In this document: piece by piece, positions 1 through 10,077 of the stretch
Position numbering within the stretch: the first letter of the stretch is position 1
Layout of the letters: the number at the start of each line of letters is the position of its first letter
NCBI RefSeq assembly: GCF_000499845.2
Contig: NC_023758.2
Location: forward strand, 17,684,088-17,748,087
Direction of reading: 5' to 3'
Length of the DNA: 64,000 nucleotides
Source: Phaseolus vulgaris
Taxonomy: Eukaryota > Streptophyta > Magnoliopsida > Fabales > Fabaceae
Program-made: the position numbers and the translations under genes
The notes under the pieces: model-generated
Told to the model about the DNA's origin: nothing
What the model saw: the letters and a program-made list of their open reading frames with translations, nothing else
Databases searched by the model: none

Positions 1-430
1 GATCCAACTCCAACAACTTAGCATCCAAATCATCATGTATCCAATGATACCTCACATTTATATGTTTGGAACTAAAATGGAAAGTTGGATTCTTACCAAG
101 ATGGACAACACTTTGAATATCCACAAATAATAGATAGTTATTCTGCAAAAAACCAAGTTCCTACAAGAATTTTTTTCATCCATAGCAACTCCTTGCATGA
201 TTTTGTAATGACAATGAAATTTTCCTCTATAGTAGACAATGTTATGCACATTTGCAACCTTGATTGTCAAGTCACAACTTGCAAACTCAATCAAATAAGT
301 GGACATTCTAGAATCAACGTCCCAACCGTATATGAGTATGGGTAATCCATCAAAGTAGGCTTATGACCTCCAAAATAAAGCTTCAAATCACTAGTAATAT
401 TTCTTGTTGAGAACTTAATAATGAGTTTAG
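1..430 (-). pseudogene. Ty1/copia pol remnant (RT end and RNase H)
   Basis: Read on the minus strand in more than one frame, this stretch gives the C-terminal part of a copia polyprotein. From about 420 downward one sees LKLYFGG then KPTL, then VDSRMSTYL (usual family form DSRKSTSGYL), then STIEENFIVITKSCKELLW (the STTEAEY-type block), and in a shifted frame LLFVDIQSVVHLGKNPTF followed by KHINVRYHWI and LLELD at the window edge. The order and spacing match the RNase H of plant copia elements. At least one frame change is needed near position 150, so the copy is dead. It continues off the left edge of the window. Confidence rests on several collinear motifs; which copia lineage it belongs to cannot be told. 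Confidence 0.8.
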
Positions 431-540
431 GAAGTTGTTTTACCACTTCATCTTGCGAATTTTCATAACGTTTTTCATGTATCTTATTTGAGGAAATATA
501 TATTGTATTCAAATCATGTTATAAAACCTAAGGAGGCTCA

Positions 541-790
541 AATGAGGGAATATCTGTCTTCTGATGCTAGACTAGTGAGGTTCAAAGATCATAAGATGAG
601 ATGACTCAGAGGTAGAGACATCAATCTGATTAAAGTATTATGAGATTTGAAATCTTGTGACTTGACCTGGGAGTTAGAAGACAAGATCAGAGATATAGCC
701 ATATCATCATCTCTTGTTTAATAAGTGAATTTTCAAGGAAGATTTTTTTTTGTTTTGTTAAGGAGAATGTAAGACGTGGAATTTTAGTAG
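541..790 (+). pseudogene. Ty3/gypsy pol C-terminal remnant and possible LTR start
   Basis: The plus strand reads LRGRDINLIKVL, then a stop, then TWELEDKIRD at about 599-700. This resembles the chromodomain end of chromovirus-type gypsy polyproteins, where a block like LRGKEI...VKV...TWELE precedes the C terminus. Two stops interrupt it. A purine-rich AAGGAGAA at about 760-767 is followed at 768 by TGTAAGACGTGG, which would be a sensible polypurine tract and LTR start, but no LTR end was found. Short, decayed and identified from a few motifs only. Confidence 0.45.
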
Positions 791-1103
791 AGATAAAATT
801 TAAATGAATAAAAGATAGAAATTCAATAAATAGGTTTATGATAAGTTTTTCATTTAGGGTTTAAGGTGAAATAAGTCAATCAAATTCTTAATAAGGGTAA
901 GTTTTTCGTTTCCTAGTGGTATTTGATTTCCTTTTCCTTCTCTCTTTAATGCTTTGATAAAAAAGAAATATTGTTGGTGTAAGGATTGATACGTTGGGTT
1001 TACCAGAAACGTAATTTGGTTTAGAAGTGTATAATATCATTTTTACTAGTAGGAATACTATCTCCAAGTGTGAGTTAATTTTAGTATCTATTTCAATTGG
1101 ATA
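791..1103. other. AT-rich DNA, possibly inside a decayed LTR
   Basis: No coding or RNA gene is seen. If an LTR begins at 768, this would be part of it, but there is no partner copy in the window to confirm this. Confidence 0.3.
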
Positions 1104-1431
1104 TTGAATAGAGATGTCAAATGTAATGTGGTTATATGTGTATGTATACAATTTATGAAAGTAAAATTATTATTTGAAAAGTAAGAAGATAATATAACTA
1201 TATTAGGTATTCAAAAGTAAAATTTTGAAATGATTGTAAATATAATATATGTGTTGGCATTGACATGTTGAATAGAGATGTGAAATGTAATGTGCTTATA
1301 TGCACATGTATACAATTTATGAAAGTAAAATTATGATTTGAAAATAAAAAGATAATATAATTATATTAGGTATTCAAAAGTAAACTTTTGAAATAGTTGT
1401 AAATATAGTATATGTGTTAGAATTGGCATGT
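1104..1431. repeat. Two-copy tandem repeat, 164-bp unit
   Basis: The block starting TTGAATAGAGATGT at 1104 is repeated at 1268, and the match continues for the full period (shared landmarks: TATACAATTTATGAAAGTAA, TTAGGTATTCAAAAGTAA, TATATGTGTT). The two units differ by roughly a dozen substitutions, so the duplication is not fresh. No coding content is apparent. Confidence 0.85.
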
Positions 1432-4400
1432 TATACAAAGTTTTTTTTTTTTGTGAAATCTATGTTTTTGGACAGATATCCCTCAAGTAGTGGACTACCA
1501 CTTAAGTGATGGTCAAGATATGAGTCATGCACCACTCCTTGTTGCACATGTGTCAACTTTTATTCTTAAGCAATAGAGTATATCACACAAGTTATGACTT
1601 GAGACTTGAGCAAGAAATATCAAGGTTATTCTCTCCCCCTTTGACTGCATGATGCTCAAGCAACAAGGGGATGCTTTAGCAATAAGCGGATACTCAAGCT
1701 TTGATGTATGACAACAATGTATGAATTTTGAAATATGTGAGACATGCAACTATGTGTTGATGTTCAAGAACCAATATGTTGATCAATTGTATGTTTTTTA
1801 TTATGGAACTTGTTGGATTCTACAATAAGTAGCATCACACATTAAAATGATGATCAAACAATGGGTTCTCAAGTGACAAGAGTTGTTCAAAGGATAAGGT
1901 GTGGATGTGTTAGATTTATGGTAAAGTACAAATACATATGTGCACGCATGTTATACATTGTATTGTATATTATATGTAATATTTTTATTATATGATGACC
2001 TTTTATTGGTGTGTGGTCCTTTTCGGGTGTCTTCCTTTTTGAGTGTTTTTTTTTTGTGTGTGTGTTTGACCTATGCCTATATAGCGAGGGATATCTAAAA
2101 CCTTAAAACCTTAATAAGTAATTAGATACCAATTTAAAATTCAATAAACTTTTTAGTTTCTAAAATAGTATATAATTTAGTCAATATAATAACTAATTAT
2201 TTTTATCTCTAAATCTAATTTTTATTTAATCATTTTCTAGTAATGTTTGATTTATTTTATTTTTTAATTGAGTTCATCTTTCTCAAATATTTTTATTTTT
2301 ATTTTTAATCTGGTTAACTTTATTTTGTTATACCTACTATAAATTATAACATAATCAAAATTATCAACTCGGTAATATTGACATTATAGAAATTTATAAT
2401 TTAAAAATTAAACTATCAATATTTTTTTCCATTTTTTTATTTTTCAAATTGTTATTATTCTTTAACTTCACAAGTATACCACAAACCACTCACTAAAAAT
2501 ATCCATGACTCTTTACTATTAGTAAATAATTATAATTATAATTAAAAGTACCTATTTCTTTAAAATTTTAGCGTAAAATTTAACTTTTTTTAATGTATGT
2601 ATTGTCTTATAAGAATCAGTGTGGCTTACATCTAATATAAAAAAAATGAATTAGAAAAATAAATTCCTTGTAGAATATTTAAAAAAGAACATCCTAGTCT
2701 ACAATTAGATAGAATAAAAAAAAGGAAAATAAGTTGGGTTAAGTGTGTGGTGAAAAAAGGTGGCTACCTTTATGGAAAGGTAAAGGGTAATACGACCTAA
2801 CTACATATCACAGAGTTATGGCTAAAACCACCAACTTCCCACACTACAGTGTAACTTTCCAACTTAAGCCATACAGTTTTCCCAATATCCTAATACTATC
2901 TTTTTATTCTCTTTTACATATATATATGGATGATATAATTATTGAAAATCTCACTTTCTTATATATTAAACTAAATTATAACATATAAAATAAATTTATT
3001 AAACTAAATTATAATATATAAAATAAATTTATTAAACTAAATTATAATATATATATATATAATTTATAATACAAAATTTATTTTACAAACGAATTTTATA
3101 AACTTGAGTAAACTAAGATGATATTAAAAAGTCATATAAAAAAATTATTGGCCATGTAGTATCGAATATCCAAATAATAAGGTCTCATACTATACTATCG
3201 AGTATCGAGATGACGAGGTCTTGAAATGTGTTACTGAATTTCAAAATGACGAGATCATGTAGTATAGTGTCTGAGTGTTTGAGATGTGGAGGTTTAATTC
3301 GACATCTCGAGAACGCACTCAACAAATGTCACTTAATCAAAATTAGGAACTTAACAACAACTCAATTAACAAGAATCACACGATAACAACCTATAAATCA
3401 TGATTAACTTTACTTAGATCTAATTATTAACTTAATTATCCAGAACCAATATCATCACTATTAATAAATGAATATCAAAGATAAAAATATAATAAAATTT
3501 TAACTTTATTATATACTCCCTACTCAAATAAAAAAACTAATTTAAACATTAAACATTGAAATATAATCAGAACTATCCAACTAAAAACTTGAATACTAAA
3601 TAACAAAGATACAAAAATCGAAAACTGAAGATCAAAATCTCAAATACATAAAAAAAATGTGTAAAGAAGAAACTCAACCCTTACAATAATTTAACATAAA
3701 CAAATTAAAATTTTACTTTATTAATTATTAAAAAATTCTGTTGGACTATTTATAAGTATTTAATTCTTAGTTAAAAATCAAAATTAAATTATAATATACA
3801 AATAAATTGTGAAATTTAGTTTTATGATATTAAATTAAATATAAACCAATTTATTAGGAAGAATGAAAAAAAAAATTGTAATTAAAAAAAAGTATTCAAG
3901 AATTTTCCCTGACACGGTCTCTGATATGTTTTTTTTTTCTTGGTTAACTTTTACCGGTCAGCCCGAAAAAGTCTACTGCAACCTATTCTGTCATACTAAA
4001 ATATTGGAGCGAAATGAATCCATACACATGTAAAAATTTGAATAGAGTAAAATGAATATCGTTTATTCGTCCACTGAAGTATAGATATTTGTGCCGATTA
4101 CGTGTCTATTACATTATACTTTTTTTTTGTATAACTTTAAAAAATATTATTCTTAATTGACAGCGTGAGAGTCGTGCAAATACTAAACACATTATTAAAA
4201 TGTTCTAAAAAAATGTGGAATTGTCGTTGTCTTTGGAGACCGATGGCCAATCACTTCTCGTCCAAGCACAAGCCACACTGAACAGATTGAAGGAATGTGC
4301 AGAGATTCTTACCATTATAGATGTTTCTATGCTCACAAGTTCTTCAATTAATCAACTAATACATTTCTTTTCATTTCTTATTTTTATTTATCTTTAATTC

Positions 4401-6738
4401 ATTATTTCAACCTTTTATCTCTATAAGAAAATTAATTAATCTATTTATATTAAAGCTATTTTTGATTTTCTAACTAACTATTATGCATTTCATATTGATA
4501 AGAAAAATAAGTGAGTGAGTAGTGTCTTTTATCATCCATCCCACTGCATATTCTTGCATTAATTAATTAATATGTTACATTTGAAGCTTAATTGTATTTT
4601 TAGATTTTTTATTTTTTATTCAAGATAAAAAAAAACACTTTTAAATGTTAACCACAATTGTTTTGTAGTTGCTGTCAGTTTTTACAATTCTCAAGTCCTT
4701 ACAATTTCTGAAACATGAAATCATTTTTAAAGTTTAGAAGTTATCATTTTTAAAGTTTATAGATTAGAGATTTAGTGAAATTTTGATAAATTTGAAGCAT
4801 GCTGAATTTGAAAAGAGAGAGATGACATCTTTATTTTAGATTAATTTTAATGATTTGGTTAATTTTTGAGAAAAAGAAATTAAAACAATTTAATTGAGTC
4901 AAATTGTAATAATATTGGCATAGAAAATGAAAATTTAAAGCAAAAAATTCTAAATTAAAATTATGATTAAACATTAATTTTTTTTAAAAAACTAATATAT
5001 ATTATAGTGTGTGTTCAACAACTTTATAAATCATTATTAACTTTTTATAACTTCATCTTCTTTTATTTCAAAACACTTCATCTTTATATTTTGAAATTTC
5101 AAGATTGACTAATTATATCTCTTTAAGAAAAACATAATTGAACTATACCCTAAAACTGAAGAGGAATATTTTTTAAAAACAGGAATATGAATAAGATTGG
5201 TTGTATAATATCATGATACGTAACTAAGTTTTGTACCTGAATTGTAATGTCACATGCAACAATAAAGATTCTTTTCAGCTAAATGAAAATCATAAACATA
5301 TAGTTTAGTGAAATTTGTTGTTGTAATTAAATTTTACTACACATAATACTCTATGAGATATTAAATTACAATTTTCATTAAATATTATACTCAAAAATAA
5401 TTTTTTATAAAAATAAATTTTTATCAATTTAACCATTAAATTATAATTTTATATTATCATTATTATTTATATCAAGTTCTATTAAATTTATCTAATTACA
5501 ATTTCCTGATCAAATTAGTTACATTTTAATTTGTATAAACAAGATATAAAATAATTTGGAATTAACACAAGAGAGGAATTCTGAACTGGATATTTTTTTC
5601 AATTGCCTCCTAGGTGAGTGAACTTAGACAAATCTGTTCATAGACTTATGAATTAACAAGTTTTATAAGAGAATAATTATGTATTTTTTATTTTAAAATA
5701 ATATTATCTTATGAAAGTATGTACCTTATTACATTTTATTATCAATTCATTATATTAAAATTAAATTTATTAATAATATAATTAAAATTTTAGAAAATAT
5801 ATTTTTTATTTTGAACAATCTTTAAAGTACATCAAAATATCAATAATTGCGGAGTAAACCATTATAGGGTCGAATTAAAACTTAAAAATCCCAAATTCCT
5901 TTAAAATACTGATCAAGTAATAATATTAACACAAGTTTGTTAAGTGATTTCTTTGATTAAATTCTTCATTTTATATATATATATATAATAAAAATAATTG
6001 TTCCAGTAATTGATGTTATGGTTTTGTTGGTTTAATATTATTGTGGGTGATTGTGACGACACCGAAAAGTTCAAACCATGTAGATGAAGATTGAAGGAGT
6101 TAATTTATAAAAAAAAATTGATGGTGGGCATGGTATGTTTAGTAGTTTAACAGTTCTTTAATTGGATAAGGATGGATGAATATGCATGTATAATTTTTTA
6201 ATAAAACATTTGCATGAAAAGCAAAAAGTTATATTAAAATATAGAAAAGTGTTACATAAGATATATTTTGATCAATCATAGTGAATACTGAAGAGTGAGA
6301 CATAAAGAGATAAAGAGGAATTGATTAAAACTGTGGGGCATATGATGCTTTTCTTTCCTCACAGCCACCCAGATTCTGTTGAAGGGTAACCGTCCATTGT
6401 TCCTTTGGCCAAACCTTAAAAATGTGGTTGTGACTTACACAGGCTTATCTGCATTTTGTTAATTGCAGTACTTGTGATTCACATTCCTTAATCTATTACA
6501 TCCATAAATGTATAAATCAAAAATTTATAATCAACTTCAAATCTGTTTTTATTTTATTTTTTTTCAAAATGATGAAAAATAATGAGAAAATATATACAAT
6601 TTCACCATTTGTATAGAGTCAAAAGTATGGCTTTACGGTGTGCAACATGCACATATTCCTTTTTCTCCTTTTTTTTTAGCTGTTACTCCTAGGATTGAGA
6701 GATATGACCGAAAGAAGGTGTTGGAATGTATAATCGAA
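1432..6738. other. AT-rich intergenic DNA
   Basis: Long AT-rich stretch with no gene I can support. It includes scattered short direct repeats, a 33-bp tandem array (listed separately), and a slightly GC-richer patch at 2710-2880 containing ACCTAACTAC and CACCAACTTCCC, which looks promoter-like but has no gene after it. A short reading frame at 4215-4397 has no recognisable domain and is not called. Confidence 0.6.
2968..3052. repeat. 33-bp AT-rich tandem repeat, about 2.6 copies
   Basis: Units beginning AAACTAAATTATAA start at 2968, 3001 and 3034; the third is cut short and runs into a TA dinucleotide stretch. Confidence 0.85.

Positions 6739-6766
<28 letters not shown>
6739..6766. repeat. 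(AT)n microsatellite
   Basis: Uninterrupted AT dinucleotide run of about 14 units. Confidence 0.9.
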
Positions 6767-6770
<4 letters not shown>

Positions 6771-6939
6771 TTTCTGTAGTAAGATCTAGCTTAATAAGGT
6801 TCACATTAATGAGTGTGCTTAAAAATAATAGTTGGTGTAAAAAGAAAGACCCAAATAAGTTATAAGTCCAATAGAAAAATACTATAATAGGAAATCAATC
6901 TAAAATATAACTAGAGTGAATTTTATTTGATGATAATAT

Positions 6940-7140
6940 AAATTGTTTCTGACTTTGACATCGGAATGACTTGAATGTACACACACCCAACCGTGAGAGC
7001 AGAATCCGAAAGTCCAACCTATAAAGCATAACCCTGAAAGGAGAAGCCGAGAGCGCAACTTGGAGTCCAAACCTGAAAGTCCAATCCGAGAGGTCAGTCC
7101 GTAAAGTTTGTACAATCAGCTTAAAGAGAGTCATCGACCC
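6940..7140. repeat. GC-richer island with repeated CCGAAAGTCCAA-like motifs
   Basis: Within AT-rich DNA this block carries several variants of CCGAAAGTCCAA, CCTGAAAGTCCAA and CCGAGAGGTCAG. It resembles a fragment of a retrotransposon LTR, but no boundaries or partner copy are visible. Overlapping reading frames here look like chance. Confidence 0.35.
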
Positions 7141-8115
7141 TTTTCAGGAACACAAACAATTTTTATTTTTTTTTTGATTTCTAACTTTCAAAACAAACTA
7201 AACCTTCAAAGATGTATTAGTTGGTTCTCAAACAGGTTTGATACTTTTGTATCATCAACATCATCTTGAAGCTCTAACACTATATTATATTATTAGGTTA
7301 ATTTGGTATGAGAAGACAACAGGGAATTATTGTTTTGGTGTTGTGAATGGAGATATTTGGATGATGATACTGTAAAAGGAATCCAGAAGATGGAACCCAA
7401 TTGGGGAAAATAAAGTCAACTTGTCACCAGCTTTATGTGGTATGCTATATACATCAACTTTTATAAGTCAGTAAACAGTAACATGGTGCATATCTGTGTA
7501 CGAGTTATAGTAGGGACACATTATATAGATAAATGTCTCGTGTGTTTTTGGATAAAACTACTTTGCAATGGGCTAGTAACATTACTGAGAAATGGCCAAT
7601 TAGCACCAATAATTGTCTTTGCCGTGACCTATAAAAAACTAAGGATCCGAAGATGCTCCAAAAGAAGAAATTATGAGTATGAGGGATCAGGAAAAGAGTT
7701 TTAACGGGTCCATTCCCATGAACAAAAGAGCAGCTTTAGAGAGCTCCACTTCTCAGTTGGATGTAACAACATTATAAGTGGTAGAAAACATGTGATATAA
7801 TATTGAAGTGACATTAATTGGTTGGTTCTCTCTCAGAAGTGCCACAGATTTTTTTTGGAGCAGTTGACCTTCTCATGCAAGTCCAATGTCGAAGGAAGTA
7901 CTAAAGGAAGAATTCATATATTTATATATTTTGTTCCGGTTAATTCAGTTCTAACTCTATCAATGCAAAATGATGAGGTTGAACATGGAAGACCGCATAT
8001 AAAATTATGCAAAAACTTTTTCATTTTCTTCTTCATCTTTAATGAACACTTTTACTATTTCTTTCACAAAAGATAGTCTTTTAATTCCAAATGTGATATG
8101 CAATGAACTAATACA
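7141..8115. other. Intergenic DNA left of the large retrotransposon
   Basis: No recognised gene. Reading frames at 7435-7704 and 7822-8076 lack any domain or codon pattern I can identify. The stretch ends at the insertion site of the gypsy element. Confidence 0.5.
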
Positions 8116-8120
8116 CTTGT

Positions 8121-9366
8121 TGTACCGTCCGTATCCGGACGTTAACTAAGTCAAGGTCAAAGTCAACAACCGGAGAGTCAAAGTCAACGACCGGAGAGTC
8201 AAAGTCAACGCAAGGCGTCGCCTAGGTGGAGAGACGCCAAGTGCCAGCATCGCCGAGAGGAAGCGTCGCCAGGACAAGGCGTCGCCTAGGCGATGACGTC
8301 GCCCAACCAGGGCGTCGCCAGATCAAACAGTGCTAAAGCAAGGCAATCACGGTGTGGTTCCCCGATACCCATGGGAAGGAAAGACCATGGAGGGAGCGAC
8401 GCCGTGGGAAGGCCTCAGGTCCCGATAGCCCGGGGCAGTGATACAGAGGAGGGAAAGGTGGCTCCAAGGCCATAGTGATAGCATCAGTGGAGGGCAGCCT
8501 GACTCGTGAGGTACCCCTGCCGCCCCAGAGACGCCTTGGGGACAGATACGACTCAAGAGGAAGGTCACGCCCAGGGCAGCCGGGTGCAGGGTACGAGAGG
8601 AAGGCAGATACGCTCTCAAAGTAAGTGACTAGATGATTGGGGGCATGAGTTGGCACCCAAAAAGTCACCCCTAGCGCAGTAGCACTCCCTAGCAGGAGGA
8701 CTCACGCGTAGAAACGTCCCCAACTGGGCAGAAACGCCCCCAGATGGGGTCACGGCGTTGTGAGGACCTCCGCGTGTACGACAGCCATGCCAGAATAGAA
8801 ACACCCTTTAGTCAGGTGCCAGGTAATTAAAGTCATTCAATACAGTTTCCGTTTCGAGCGTTCAGGTACTATGATGGCTCCCAAGCGTTTCAACGTCTTA
8901 AATGCGCTACGTTTTCTAATTAAACGCTTTAATGAGTGCGTTACGTTTGTGATTAAAAGCGCTTTAAGACGCTTTAAATGCTGGGGTAGTTTAAATAGCG
9001 CGGGGAATGTTGGAAACGGGGTTGGTTCGAACTTTTGGCAAATTTACCAGAGAACTCTATAGTTGCTTGCTCGTGCTTGAGGTTACGTACAAGGGACTGG
9101 GGAAAGATCTTTGCCTGAGGGAGAAAACACACACATATACACAGTTCATTTTATCACCTTCAGAGTGTCATACGCGGTGCTCAGAGACGTAGGTGAACAG
9201 TTTTGGTGTTTCTTGCTGGCTGACTTGAGCGTCGGAGTGCAAACGGCCGCTAGGGCGCCTCTTTGTCCTCTTCTTTTGCAGGAATCCACAGGTAACCAGT
9301 GGGAAGGAGTCCCTAGCTGACGGTTGAGGTCGCGCACGAAGACGTCCAGGTCAACCGGACGGAACA
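8121..9366 (+). repeat. 5' LTR
   Basis: Direct copy of 20577-21823. It begins with short tandem units around CCGGAGAGTCAAAGTCAAC (8171-8208), then a cluster of GGCGTCGCC motifs (8213-8320), then a CCCCGATACCCATGGGAAGG block (about 8361). A dense group of ACGCTTTAA-like motifs (8884-8978) comes before a TTTAAATAG box. The TTGAGCGTCGGAGTGC core at 9225 is followed by a pyrimidine-rich stretch ending in TTTTGCAG (9274-9281). Long reading frames inside the LTR occur identically in both copies and are not genes. Confidence 0.95.
8880..9000 (+). promoter_or_regulatory. Candidate LTR promoter
   Basis: A run of near-repeats of ACGCTTTAA, GCGTTTCAACG, GCGCTACG and AAGCGCTTTAAGACGC lies directly upstream of TAGTTTAAATAGCGC (about 8988-9002), a plausible TATA-like box. 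The same arrangement is present in the right LTR at about 21336-21459. The promoter role is inferred from position and composition only. Confidence 0.45.
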
Positions 9367-9368
9367 TT

Positions 9369-9386
9369 TGGCGCCCACCGTGAGGC
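9369..9386 (+). other. Primer-binding site
   Basis: TGGCGCCCACCGTGAGGC begins two bases after the LTR end. Plant gypsy elements commonly have TGGCGCCCACCGTGGGGC-type sites here, complementary to a tRNA 3' end that primes minus-strand DNA synthesis. I do not assign the tRNA. Confidence 0.85.
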
Positions 9387-9465
9387 CGATATAAAACATC
9401 AGTCCCATCACAAGTTCGAGAAAATCTACTGAGTCACAGTAACGTTGGAGGAGGTTGGAGTGACA

Positions 9466-10077
9466 ATGGCCCCCACCAGACGAAGCGCAGCACGCGCAGC
9501 CCCAGCAGAACTATCCATGCAACAGGTCCTGGAGATAATGAGGGGGCTGCAGCAGGACATGGCGGAGTCGAAAATGGAACAGGAACGCATGCAGGCAGAT
9601 CTCGACGCCTCGCATGAGCGGAATGAAGAGCTCCACCGTGTAAATGAGGAGTTGCGCCAGGGCCTGAGAAATGATCGGAGGCGGCCTGGACATGACGAGA
9701 TGGAGAACCATTCCCCACCAAGGGAGTTTTCCACTCCTTTCTCGCAGGAGATCCTAGACGCAGTGATCCCGAACACGTTCGCGGGGCCCAAGGTGATCTT
9801 CACCGGGATGGAGGACCCAGAGACGCACCTTGCTGCATTTCACACGCAGATGGTCTTGGTAGGTGGTTCTGACGCTGCCAAGTGCAAGCTCTTTATGAGC
9901 ACCCTGACCGGGATGGCCATGGATTGGTTCATCAGCCTTCCAGATGGTCATATCACGTCTTTCCGCCAACTGTCACAATTGTTCAGGGAACAATACTTAG
10001 CAAACAAGGCCCCGCCACCAATTTCCTACGACTTGTTTGATGTGAAGCAATATCAAGGGGAGACCCTTAAGGAATAG
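9466..10077 (+). CDS. gag (N-terminal part, ended by in-frame TAG)
   Basis: Structural protein of the retrotransposon particle. The first in-frame ATG is 9466; codons upstream to 9445 are open but have no ATG. After a basic N-terminus comes a predicted coiled coil (about residues 25-70, heptads of M/L with many E and R), then the retrotransposon gag core with ETHLAAFHTQM, FMSTLTGMAMDWF and LPDGHITSFRQL. The frame is closed by TAG at 10075-10077, but the same frame resumes at once with the rest of the gag core (INRF onward). The copy therefore carries either a nonsense mutation or, much less likely, a read-through stop. No recoding signal is obvious around it. Confidence 0.88.
   Translation: MAPTRRSAARAAPAELSMQQVLEIMRGLQQDMAESKMEQERMQADLDASHERNEELHRVNEELRQGLRNDRRRPGHDEMENHSPPREFSTPFSQEILDAVIPNTFAGPKVIFTGMEDPETHLAAFHTQMVLVGGSDAAKCKLFMSTLTGMAMDWFISLPDGHITSFRQLSQLFREQYLANKAPPPISYDLFDVKQYQGETLKE

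Noticed and set aside
4215..4397. 60-codon frame at 4215
   Set aside because: Start codon is not a clear ATG context and the product has no recognisable similarity; likely chance in AT-rich DNA.
8213..8330. Regularly repeated GGCGTCGCC considered as a CRISPR-like or satellite array
   Set aside because: Spacing is irregular, spacers are not unique units, the context is a plant retrotransposon LTR, and there are no cas genes.
8293..8804. Several 60-111-codon frames on both strands in the LTR
   Set aside because: They recur unchanged at 20750-21261 because the LTRs are copies; no domain, and they reflect GC-rich LTR sequence.
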